A stretch of 12,289 nucleotides of DNA from Bacillota bacterium (GCA_023415375.1 JAEZKW010000046.1:1-12289), one strand, 5' to 3'. Shown: positions 1 to 6,716, counted from the stretch's first letter. Notes: generated by a model from the letters alone, not told the origin. Translations and numbers: made by a program.

Positions 1-46
1 GCCGGGTGGCGGGCAAAGGCCAGGTGGCGGGCAAAGGCCTGGTGGC
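1..46 (+). repeat. 18-base tandem repeat, two and a half copies
   Basis: Units beginning at 1, 19 and 37 share GCCxGGTGGCGGGCAAAG, with only the fourth base varying; the third copy is incomplete. In frame each unit encodes PGGGQR. The array runs off the left edge, so the copy number is unknown. Near-identity at the DNA level suggests recent expansion or slippage. Confidence 0.8.
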
Positions 47-184
47 TTTGAACGCAGACCCGAATTTGGACGTCGTCCTTTCGGACGGCCATTTAGACCC
101 TTCCCTTATCCCTATGAACCCTTTTATCCCTACGACTATTATCCCTACGACTATTATCCCTATGATTATTATCCATACGAATAA
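2..184 (+). CDS. C-terminal end of a Gly/Gln/Arg- and Tyr/Pro-rich repeat protein (5' truncated)
   Basis: The frame starting at base 2 is open from the window edge to tandem TAA TAA stops at 182-187 and gives the last 60 residues of a protein whose start lies outside the window. It begins with PGGGQR repeats, passes through an Arg/Phe/Pro-rich linker (RRPFGRPFRPFPYPYE) and ends in three YPYDY units plus YPYE. Both repeat types have periods divisible by three in this same frame (18 and 15 bases), and a terminator follows. That is why this frame is preferred over the overlapping ATG-initiated frame at 6-239. Tails rich in Tyr, Pro and Gly occur on spore coat and envelope proteins of Bacillota, but nothing visible fixes the function. 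The reading frame is well supported; the role is a guess. Confidence 0.62.
   Translation, partial: PGGGQRPGGGQRPGGFERRPEFGRRPFGRPFRPFPYPYEPFYPYDYYPYDYYPYDYYPYE
125..181 (+). repeat. 15-base tandem repeat encoding YPYDY
   Basis: Units begin at 125, 140 and 155, and a degenerate fourth begins at 170. The first two are identical (TATCCCTACGACTAT). The third has synonymous changes (TAT for TAC, GAT for GAC), which suggests selection on the peptide YPYDY. The last unit ends in YPYE and the stop. Confidence 0.8.
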
Positions 185-195
185 TAATTTGAAGC

Positions 196-225
196 GGGTG
201 CCCTTCCAAAGCGGCATCCTTTTTT
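196..225 (+). terminator. Rho-independent terminator of the repeat-protein gene
   Basis: GGGTGCC (196-202) pairs with GGCATCC (213-219) through seven base pairs, one of them G-U, around a 10-base loop. Six T residues follow directly (220-225). It sits 12 bases past the TAA at 182-184. Confidence 0.75.
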
Positions 226-307
226 GCAAAATTTTTTAGTACCTGGGACCCAAAAAAGGATTTGGCAAATTTATCAAGAATAGTTTATGGGTACGAAAAA
301 AGTAATG

Positions 308-336
308 TTCTTAGGCAGCAGTGCATAGCCTATAAT
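308..336 (+). promoter_or_regulatory. Candidate sigma-A-type promoter for the riboswitch leader
   Basis: A perfect TATAAT box (331-336) lies 17 bases downstream of TTCTTA (308-313), a weak -35 match. Transcription would start near 343, leaving about 140 bases of leader before the riboswitch. The rest of 226-483 shows no gene and no second convincing promoter. A nearer promoter, for example around TAAAAT at 475-480, cannot be excluded, but it would start transcription inside the first riboswitch stem. Confidence 0.45.
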
Positions 337-483
337 ACATAAGATTAACCTATAACTTGCAACTTCTTACCTCATATTTTAATTAATTTCTTCCTTTAAT
401 GGAATGAATCCCTCTTAGAATAAACGGAGTTCAATCAACGGTTTTTCAATAGAACATTAATTGTTTAGGACATTTAAAATATA

Positions 484-632
484 ACGCTTAATCGCCTTTT
501 AAAGGAGAACGGGGAAACCAATTATTTGGGGTGAATGAATGTGTGGGCGGCTCATTATAGATGTGGCCACACATTACTAGGCTCACCAACTCTAGGAGCC
601 GAACCCGACAGCTAACCTCGTCAGCGTGACTA
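484..632 (+). promoter_or_regulatory. Cyclic di-AMP riboswitch (ydaO/yuaA class)
   Basis: The conserved blocks of this RNA class appear in order. They are CGCTTAATC (485-493), ACGGGGAAACCA (509-520), TTGGGGTGAAT (526-536), CCGAACCCGACAGCTAACC (599-617) and the closing CGTCAGCG (619-626). ACGCT (484-488) pairs with AGCGT (623-627) to form P1. Internal stems include AATGTGTGG (538-546) with CCACACATT (567-575), and GGCTC (580-584) with GAGCC (596-600). Members bind c-di-AMP and usually switch transcription off by termination, and a terminator follows at 653-681. The gene downstream in the same direction is the opine dehydrogenase at 852. Identification rests on the conserved core, which is distinctive; the exact ends are approximate. 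Confidence 0.93.
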
Positions 633-652
633 GAGAGAAACTGGGCCACTTA

Positions 653-681
653 ACCATGAGTTTTTCTCTCATGGTTTTTTT
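653..681 (+). terminator. Expression-platform terminator of the c-di-AMP riboswitch
   Basis: ACCATGAG (653-660) pairs perfectly with CTCATGGT (668-675) around a 7-base loop, and seven T residues run from 675 to 681. GAGAGAAA (633-640), just after the aptamer, is complementary to TTTCTCTC (663-670). That region overlaps the 3' arm of the terminator, so 633-640 is a candidate antiterminator strand. The arrangement fits ligand-controlled transcription termination ahead of the gene at 852. Confidence 0.85.
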
Positions 682-725
682 GTTCTCTATTGAAAGTGCA
701 TTCAAATCGTTTCCAGATTAAGCAA

Positions 726-788
726 CCACCTTAGTAATATTTTGGGGCGTATCTTGGTCGAATTGGATTGCTATGGATATTAAGGTGG
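726..788 (+). other. Long-range stem in the leader between riboswitch terminator and first gene
   Basis: CCACCTTA (726-733) is perfectly complementary to TAAGGTGG (781-788). Allowing a three-base bulge (GTA, 734-736), the pairing extends through ATAT for 12 base pairs in all. The enclosed loop of about 40 bases has no obvious strong secondary stem, and no T-run follows, so it is not a terminator. It could be an mRNA-stabilising structure, a protein-binding site, or an inverted repeat acting at DNA level. The function is unknown. Confidence 0.45.
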
Positions 789-851
789 AAAACTCATATT
801 TTGTTAGATGCCAAAAATGATGTTTGTAAATATGCGTAAAGGGGGGTCTAT

Positions 852-1946
852 ATGAACCAATTACGATTCGCGGTTTTGGGCGCCGGACATGGCGGGATGG
901 CTATGGCTGGGCATCTGGGTTTCATGGGATATCCAGTTAAAATGTTTAACCGCAGTACATCACGGCTTGAACCAATTCGTGTAGCAGGCGGAATTGAAAT
1001 GGTGGGTGAGATTGAAGGCTTTGGAAAGGTCCAGTTAGTATCGTCTGAAATGGATGAAGTCGTTCGTAATACTGATGTCATTATGATCGTGGTCCCTGCG
1101 AATGCTCACCGATATATGGCAAGACACGTAGCTCCCTATTTGGAAGATGGTCAGTTGATTATATTGAATCCGGGGAGAACCGGAGGAGTCTTTGAGTTCA
1201 GGCAGGTTCTCAAAGAACTCGGAGTAACGAAAAATGTTTTAATTGGTGAGGCCCAGACCCTTATATATGCATGCCGTAATACCAATCCAGCTCAGGTTAA
1301 AATTTTCAGTATTAAAAATTCTGTTCCTATCGCGACACTCCCAGGTAATCAAACCGTGGAGCTCATCAAGATTATTCATCCGGTGTTTCCCCAATTTGTG
1401 CCTGGAGACAATGTGGTCAAAACTGGATTGGATAATATCGGAGCGATATTTCACCCGGCGCTAATGGTTTTGAATGCAGCCCGGATTGAGTCGACCCGTG
1501 GTAACTTTCAATTTTATTTTGAAGGGATTACCAAAGCCGTAGCAGCAGTCTTGGAAAGACTCGATCAAGAAAGGGTTGCAGTGGCTGCAGCACTAGGGTT
1601 TAAAGCAATGACTGCCAGGGAATGGCTTTATATCGCTTATGATGCTCATGGAAAAACCCTATATGACGCAATTAAAAATAACATCGGCTATAAAGGGATT
1701 TTTGCCCCGCCCACGATGGATCATCGTTATCTTTGGGAAGATGTACCCATGAGTCTTGTACCCATTGCTTCACTGGGAGATTTGTTAGGAGTGGGCACTC
1801 CCGCTATCAAGCATCTTATCCATACGGCTGGACTGATGAGCGGTTGTGATTATTGGAATGAAGGACGTACCGTAGAGAAGATGGGACTGGCCAATCTTTC
1901 TCACAAAGAGATCCGGCGGGTTGCTCTGGAGGGATTTAATGAATAA
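852..1946 (+). CDS. NAD(P)-dependent opine (octopine/nopaline-type) dehydrogenase
   Basis: This 364-residue cytosolic protein has the two-domain plan of the octopine/nopaline dehydrogenase family. Those enzymes reductively condense the amino group of an amino acid with a 2-keto acid, using NAD(P)H. The Rossmann nucleotide-binding loop is at residues 8-15 (VLGAGHGG). The C-terminal catalytic domain carries NIGAIFHP with His201, and Asp297 in LWEDVPMS. These sit where the family's catalytic His-Asp pair is found, so the enzyme looks intact, and its length is normal. The ATG at 852 is preceded by AAGGGGGG (839-846). It is the first gene after the c-di-AMP riboswitch, and its last 8 bases overlap the B12-binding gene, so the two are very likely one transcript and translationally coupled. 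The amino acid and keto acid substrates cannot be read from the sequence. It could be a biosynthetic or a catabolic opine enzyme. Confidence 0.86.
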   Translation: MNQLRFAVLGAGHGGMAMAGHLGFMGYPVKMFNRSTSRLEPIRVAGGIEMVGEIEGFGKVQLVSSEMDEVVRNTDVIMIVVPANAHRYMARHVAPYLEDGQLIILNPGRTGGVFEFRQVLKELGVTKNVLIGEAQTLIYACRNTNPAQVKIFSIKNSVPIATLPGNQTVELIKIIHPVFPQFVPGDNVVKTGLDNIGAIFHPALMVLNAARIESTRGNFQFYFEGITKAVAAVLERLDQERVAVAAALGFKAMTAREWLYIAYDAHGKTLYDAIKNNIGYKGIFAPPTMDHRYLWEDVPMSLVPIASLGDLLGVGTPAIKHLIHTAGLMSGCDYWNEGRTVEKMGLANLSHKEIRRVALEGFNE

Positions 1947-3468
1947 AAAAAAACCACGAATCCTTGGATGTACATTGGGCAATTGTATTCATGTGGCCGG
2001 AATATCTCGCTTTTTAGAATTAGCTCAAGTATGCGGCTATGATACATCTTTTGCCGGCGCGGGCCTTTCAGTGGAAGCAGTTTTGGGAATATTGCAGAAT
2101 TTTAAGCCGGAATTTATGGCTCTTAGCTACCGATTAACACCAAGTGTGGCTGGGGAGATTATAAAGGATTTACAAACAAAGTTGGCCGGGGATTTTTATC
2201 CTAAAACCATCTGGCTTTTTGGAGGAACCCCTCCAGTATGCCAAGTGGCAGCCCAAAGTGGTTTATTTGCAGCAGTTTTTGACGGTACTGAAAGCGATGA
2301 CCAGGTGGTCCGCTGGCTGCATGGGGATTCCCAACTGGAGAATGATAAGCTTTGGGCCGATAACTTGATTGATCGGCTAAGAGCCCAGATTCCTTATCCA
2401 ATTTTAAGACATCATTTCGGATTACCGGATTTGGAAGCCACCATTTCCGGAGTTCGTGAAATAGCCCAGTCACAAACTGTAGATGTTATTTCGATTGGGC
2501 CCGACCAAAATGCCCAGGAATATTTTTTTAACCCTGAGGCAATGGACCATACCCAAGATGGAGCAGGGGGAGTCCCTCTCCGCAAACGCCAGGATTTGCA
2601 GCGGATTTATCAAGCGTCCAGGTGTGGAAATTACCCCTTGCTGCGAATCTATAGTGGCACTCGAAATCTATTAGATTGGGCAAGACTAAGTGTGGAGGAA
2701 CTCCACAACGCTTGGGCTGCAATTCCTTTATACTGGTATAGTGAGATGGATGGTCGTTCTAAAAGGACCATCGAGATGGCAATCTACGAAAATCAAAAGA
2801 CAATGGCCTGGTATGGTGAACACAATATTCCCGTGGAAGTTAATGAAGCCCATCATTGGAGTTTACGTGGGGCAAAAGATGAAATTGCCGTAGCCGCCGT
2901 TTTTTTGGCGGCTCATAATGCCAAAGCTCAAGGTGTTAAGGATTTTATCTTACAACTGATGTGGAATACACCGCCTCAAATTCAGCCTTATCAAGATTTG
3001 GCCAAAATGTTAGCCAAAATCGAAATCATCAAGCCATTCGTTAGCGATTCATTTCGAGTTTGGCGGGAAGTAAGAGCCGGGCTAGCCAGTTTGTCTCCCA
3101 AGCCTAATATTGCCAAGGGGCAATTGGCAGCTTCCACTATGTTGGCGCTTCAAATCAATCCTCATATTATTCATGTGGTGGGATTTTGTGAAGGAGATCA
3201 TGCGGCAACTCCAAAAGAAGTCATTGAGAGTTGTGAGATTGTGAAGGGAGTGATTCACAATCGTTTACAGGGTTTGCCGGAGATAACGGATGACCGGGTT
3301 ATATCTGCAAAAAAAGAATTGTTGGTTAAAGCCGCTGCAATCATTGAAAAAATTAGCGTTTTGGGTGATAACGCCTTTACGGAACCGGCGATTTTAGCGG
3401 CTGCGGTTCGAAAAGAAATTTTAGTTGCCCCGCAAATGATGAACTCGATTCGTTCATCAAAGGATTAA
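1939..3468 (+). CDS. Cobalamin (B12)-binding protein with mutase-like C-terminal part
   Basis: The ATG at 1939 is chosen because GGAGG (1928-1932) lies 6 bases upstream; this gives 509 residues and an 8-base overlap with the preceding gene. The N-terminal 130 residues look like a base-off/His-on cobalamin domain: CIHVAG (16-21) with axial-ligand candidate His18, then 41 residues to Ser63 in LSYRLTP, then GGTPP at 95-99. This matches the known DxHxxG-(41)-S-x-L-(about 27)-GG spacing, except that Cys16 replaces the Asp. Residues about 180-470 contain Arg-rich and acidic patches such as IPVEVNEAHHWSLRGAKDEI (297-316). They recall the TIM-barrel subunit of B12-dependent mutases such as glutamate mutase E; this is a resemblance by eye. 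It probably catalyses, or helps to catalyse, a carbon-skeleton or amino-group rearrangement on the substrate or product of the adjacent opine dehydrogenase. A corrinoid methyltransferase is the main alternative. Confidence 0.68.
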   Translation: MNKKKPRILGCTLGNCIHVAGISRFLELAQVCGYDTSFAGAGLSVEAVLGILQNFKPEFMALSYRLTPSVAGEIIKDLQTKLAGDFYPKTIWLFGGTPPVCQVAAQSGLFAAVFDGTESDDQVVRWLHGDSQLENDKLWADNLIDRLRAQIPYPILRHHFGLPDLEATISGVREIAQSQTVDVISIGPDQNAQEYFFNPEAMDHTQDGAGGVPLRKRQDLQRIYQASRCGNYPLLRIYSGTRNLLDWARLSVEELHNAWAAIPLYWYSEMDGRSKRTIEMAIYENQKTMAWYGEHNIPVEVNEAHHWSLRGAKDEIAVAAVFLAAHNAKAQGVKDFILQLMWNTPPQIQPYQDLAKMLAKIEIIKPFVSDSFRVWREVRAGLASLSPKPNIAKGQLAASTMLALQINPHIIHVVGFCEGDHAATPKEVIESCEIVKGVIHNRLQGLPEITDDRVISAKKELLVKAAAIIEKISVLGDNAFTEPAILAAAVRKEILVAPQMMNSIRSSKD

Positions 3469-3545
3469 TATTCGAATTTTGGTTACCACTAATATATCCG
3501 TCCGAAATGTGCCTAATCATGGGATGGATTTGAAGATCAATCCGC

Positions 3546-3585
3546 CCTAATTATAAACAGGTTAGGACTGAGAAAGTCCTAGGAG
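3546..3585 (+). promoter_or_regulatory. Alternative hairpins upstream of the DUF421 gene, touching its ribosome binding site
   Basis: TAGGACT (3563-3569) pairs with AGTCCTA (3575-3581) around the 5-base loop GAGAA. Its 3' arm ends on the first base of the AGGAG ribosome binding site (3581-3585), which is 10 bases before the ATG at 3596. CCTAA (3546-3550) can instead pair with TTAGG (3562-3566), which would break the first hairpin. The remainder of the 127-base gap (3469-3595) shows no terminator, so read-through from the B12 gene is possible. A regulatory role is inferred only from the geometry. Confidence 0.35.
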
Positions 3586-3595
3586 CAAAAATAAA

Positions 3596-4276
3596 ATGGA
3601 TATATGGACCGTTACGGTAAGAATTTTAATCGGTCTTTTTTTGATGTTTTTTATTACTAAGATTTTAGGGAAGACTCAAATCAGTCAAATTACGCCCTTT
3701 GATTTTCTTTCTTCCATTGTGATGGGTGAAATATTTGTCCACGCAGTCTTTGAAGAAAGAGGCGGTTTATTGATGTTGCTCTATCCAATTCTTTTATGGG
3801 GGATTCTTATATATACCTTTGAGTTGCTATCTGAGAAAATTCTTCCGATACGCAGTTTTTTTGAAGGCAATCCTTCCATCATTATCCGGGAGGGCCAGAT
3901 TGATTATAATCAATTAAAACGAAACAAACTAAACCTTAACCAGTTATTAAACTTACTTCGCCAAAAAGACGTTTTTTCAATGACTGAAGTAAAGTATGCA
4001 ATTCTGGAAATGAATGGCTCACTCAGTGTGCTTCGGAATTCTCCGGAAGGCTCCCCAACCCGGAAAGACTTGAATTTGCCGGATACCCCTATTTTTTTAC
4101 CGGTAACTTTCATCAGTGATGGAAAAGTCTTGCTGGATAATTTAAAGTCCAATGGTTTTAATCTGCCTTGGCTTGATGAACAACTTAAAATCCAAGGGAT
4201 AAAGAATCCGGTCGAGGTTTTTTATGCGGAATGGAGACAGGATAAAGGATTATATCTTTCGCTAAAAAATAATTAG
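3596..4276 (+). CDS. DUF421/YetF-family membrane protein
   Basis: The 226-residue protein has three hydrophobic segments near its N-terminus (about 4-24, 35-52 and 57-79). A cytosolic domain follows, with family hallmarks FEGNPSIIIREGQIDYNQL (89-107) and LLRQKDVFSMTEVKYAILE (120-138). This order and length are typical of DUF421 (YetF/YcaP/YrbG) proteins of Bacillota. Those are integral membrane proteins of poorly defined role, many of them linked to sporulation or envelope stress. No catalytic residues can be named. The ATG at 3596 has AGGAG 10 bases upstream. It lies 127 bases after the B12-binding gene on the same strand with no terminator seen between them, so it may share the riboswitch-controlled transcript, though the gap is long enough for its own promoter. 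The family assignment is firm; the function is not. Confidence 0.85.
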   Translation: MDIWTVTVRILIGLFLMFFITKILGKTQISQITPFDFLSSIVMGEIFVHAVFEERGGLLMLLYPILLWGILIYTFELLSEKILPIRSFFEGNPSIIIREGQIDYNQLKRNKLNLNQLLNLLRQKDVFSMTEVKYAILEMNGSLSVLRNSPEGSPTRKDLNLPDTPIFLPVTFISDGKVLLDNLKSNGFNLPWLDEQLKIQGIKNPVEVFYAEWRQDKGLYLSLKNN

Positions 4277-4309
4277 CTCTGTTTTCAATAATGGTTGATC
4301 CAATATGCC

Positions 4310-4441
4310 TATTTTATTATCTCCCCCAGAGGCGTCGTCACTGTGGTGACAAAGGCGTTAGAGAATGGATAAAATAAGAACTTGGGCGTGGTTTCCTCTG
4401 TGCCTTCGGCATCTTGGTGCCGCTGTCCCTGTGGCCAAGTT
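4310..4441. other. Structured intergenic region between two convergent genes
   Basis: Four inverted repeats sit between the stops of the DUF421 gene (4276) and the DUF2298 gene (4479, opposite strand). TATTTTAT (4310-4317) pairs with ATAAAATA (4369-4376). Inside that, GTCAC (4337-4341) pairs with GTGAC (4346-4350). AACTTGG (4379-4385) pairs with CCAAGTT (4435-4441), enclosing CGGCA/TGCCG near 4407-4422. No clean T-run follows a hairpin on the plus strand; on the minus strand the outer AACTTGG/CCAAGTT stem is followed by TCTTATTTTAT, a weak terminator-like tail. It may be a weak bidirectional terminator or a small structured RNA. Confidence 0.35.
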
Positions 4442-4478
4442 AAAAGTGTTTTTAGATAGATAGGCCAAAACGAAGGAA

Positions 4479-6716
4479 TTAATAAATTACCTTTATAATC
4501 GTGGTAGTAGGAGATTGAAAAACGGCTTTTCCCAGACTCATCAGTTTATTGATGTTAAGGTTGATAAATTTTCTGCGCTCCAGACCTCCAATGATGATGT
4601 ATTGGATTTTATATTTCCGTAAAACATCCCGGGTTGCCTTGAGATTATCAGATTCATAAACGGTGTTAACTTCAGACACTCGCTGGTTAACTACATCGGG
4701 GTTGCCTCGCCACAACCATTCATGAACATACCAACCTTGAATTGTCGGTAGTCCTGTCGCCATTGAGATCCGTCCGTAATCGCTATAACTATCGCCATTG
4801 GCTTCCAAAATGGCCGGCTCGCCTTTTATATTGTGTTTTAACCATAAAACTGCCTGATAATCATCGAAATAAAGTTGTTTTAAAAATTGGATGCCATCCA
4901 GACCAACATAACGTTTTATTTTTGGTACTCCATAGTAGCCCAGGTTCACGCTGTAGTAAGGGTAAATAAGAGGCAAACATAATAACAGTAACAGTGGAAA
5001 CTTCATGATAAATCGGCGCAAAGGTGACTTTTGCTTGGTGGTGATTCGGTAATAAATGTAGCCAATTGCCAGGGCAAAAATTATAAAGGCTTGAAAAGTC
5101 AGCTTAAACATCGTGTTGGCTCTTTTAAAATCACCACTATAAATATCTTTTACATATACCAATTCCGGTAAAATGATTAAACCTATTGCGGCCACTATGA
5201 TAATCAAGGAGAAAGCATCAATAGGATTCAGGTAACTTATGAAGCAGCGCCAATCCCTTACAGGTTTTTGCATGGGTTCGGGGTTGTTTTTGATATGGCG
5301 TCTAAATTCGGAATATAAAACCATTAGAAAAGCGAGTACCAACAAAAGCTGGTAACCCCAAAGCACCAATAGCTGATAAAGGGGAGAGTGAGCATTCGTA
5401 AGTTGAATCCCCTGGGTTGTATTGTTGATTCTGAAAGGAAAGGTTAGTACCTTTGATAACAGGAAAATAAAAACGACCTGAATAAGTGTATCTTTTCCAT
5501 AGGGCGCTTTAAAATGAAACCGCGTCATGTTGGCATATAAGATAACGGCTATCGAGATCAATAGGTAAATTAGGAAGTCCCAGAAATTGGTCATTTGAAA
5601 AATCGCCAACAAAAAACCGATCAAAACTAATTCCGCCGATATATAGTTTTGAAAAAATCTCCTACATGATGCGGATATTCTGGATATACTCTCTTTAATA
5701 TAAGTTTTCGGTGAAATGGGAAAAGGGTTTTTCGTGGGTTTCTCAGTTTTATAGTCCATTACATTTTCCGGCCTGACTGCCAGGCGAAAAACTAAAGCCA
5801 CCAAGACGGCCAGAATGGTCAAAACATAAGGAATATCGGATACATGGGCATGAAGGTCCGCAACAATAAATGAGTAGGCTGGAAACTCGTGGATGGTTTT
5901 ATCATGCGTCGGAGGATTATAACCGATAAAACGGGTCGAATCAGGATAGTAATAAGCTTTGATTTCGCGATTGATTAAGCCGTGATTTTTAAGCCATGGC
6001 AATCCAAACCCATAAATAAAGGTATGAAGGTTACTGCCCAAGGTGAGCAGTAACGAAGAAAGAATTCCTCCGGTTAATACTTTCCACCATTTTTGCTGAC
6101 AACCCACATAAATCAGATTCGAGGTAATTGAAAAACCTAAGGTGAGGCAAAACGCAAACAAGGTTGCAATCATCAGGTTATAGGTTACTGCCGAATCGAT
6201 CCCGCTTAATTTTGTCAGAAGGGCACAAATAAAATGTCCGAAATAGTAGTAATTGATACTGCTTCCGGCAAACCAGATATCCGTCGGCGGCATATATCGG
6301 GTGCATAAAATCGAATTCACAAAACCAAAATCCATAAACTTTTCTAAACCAAATATCTCCGGTCGTAAACCACGGACGAAAGACCATCCAATGATTGCAG
6401 CCAGGAAGAGCAACTCCTCGGCTATCATAGTTTTTAGGAAAGGTTTGGATTTCCATATTTTAAGGCCTTTACCCAACCCAATAATGATCCCAAAAATCAA
6501 AATTAAAATTCCGTAAATGGATATGCGGGAAAAAGGAACCAACTTCAAAGATGAAAATAGCCATAATAAATAAGCGGTTAGGGTTATCCCGATCGTTTTT
6601 GAAAATAGGTACCCCTGATCATAAAATTTCGAAAAAATTTTTACGGTAAAGGGTAAAAAAATAAGACCTATCAGCAGAATATAAAACCACCAAATAAAGA
6701 TATTCGAAAATTCCAT
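4479..6716 (-). CDS. DUF2298 ('YYY' domain) polytopic membrane protein
   Basis: The 745-residue protein has many hydrophobic segments throughout. It carries the diagnostic motifs of the family: RPEIFGLEKFMDFGFVNSIL (118-137), PPTDIWFAG (143-151), SINYYYFGHF (153-162) and EFPAYSFIVADLHAHVSDIP (277-296). The family was first noted in Chloroflexi and archaea. It resembles GT-C-type membrane glycosyltransferases, with conserved acidic and His residues in extracytoplasmic loops, so transfer of sugars from a polyprenyl donor is a reasonable inference but unproven. The C-terminal part (about 610-745) is mostly soluble and includes QAVLWLKHNI and YIIIGGLERRKF, like the end domains of such transferases. 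The ATG (6714-6716) has GGAGGA at 6721-6726 on the minus strand. It is a single gene with its own promoter, convergent with the DUF421 gene and with no glycosylation partner in the window. Confidence 0.85.
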   Translation of the reverse strand: MEFSNIFIWWFYILLIGLIFLPFTVKIFSKFYDQGYLFSKTIGITLTAYLLWLFSSLKLVPFSRISIYGILILIFGIIIGLGKGLKIWKSKPFLKTMIAEELLFLAAIIGWSFVRGLRPEIFGLEKFMDFGFVNSILCTRYMPPTDIWFAGSSINYYYFGHFICALLTKLSGIDSAVTYNLMIATLFAFCLTLGFSITSNLIYVGCQQKWWKVLTGGILSSLLLTLGSNLHTFIYGFGLPWLKNHGLINREIKAYYYPDSTRFIGYNPPTHDKTIHEFPAYSFIVADLHAHVSDIPYVLTILAVLVALVFRLAVRPENVMDYKTEKPTKNPFPISPKTYIKESISRISASCRRFFQNYISAELVLIGFLLAIFQMTNFWDFLIYLLISIAVILYANMTRFHFKAPYGKDTLIQVVFIFLLSKVLTFPFRINNTTQGIQLTNAHSPLYQLLVLWGYQLLLVLAFLMVLYSEFRRHIKNNPEPMQKPVRDWRCFISYLNPIDAFSLIIIVAAIGLIILPELVYVKDIYSGDFKRANTMFKLTFQAFIIFALAIGYIYYRITTKQKSPLRRFIMKFPLLLLLCLPLIYPYYSVNLGYYGVPKIKRYVGLDGIQFLKQLYFDDYQAVLWLKHNIKGEPAILEANGDSYSDYGRISMATGLPTIQGWYVHEWLWRGNPDVVNQRVSEVNTVYESDNLKATRDVLRKYKIQYIIIGGLERRKFINLNINKLMSLGKAVFQSPTTTIIKVIY

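Noticed and set aside
1..187. CRISPR-like array at the left edge
   Set aside because: The repeats are directly adjacent, 15-18 bases long, with no spacers, and they encode a peptide repeat in frame.
6..239. An ATG-started frame of 77 codons over the left-end repeats
   Set aside because: The other frame (from base 2) has both repeat arrays in phase and ends in double TAA before a terminator. The 77-codon frame runs through that terminator hairpin and ends in low-complexity sequence.
538..640. Signal recognition particle RNA, tmRNA or T-box as the identity of the structured leader
   Set aside because: None of their conserved cores is present, while all ydaO-class blocks are present in order.
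848..1081. Minus-strand open frame across the start of the opine dehydrogenase
   Set aside because: It lies fully over a gene with clear Rossmann motifs and has no ribosome binding site or recognisable content; it is a shadow.
3520..3545. Terminator after the B12-binding gene (GGATT/AATCC hairpin)
   Set aside because: The stem is only five base pairs and no T-run follows.
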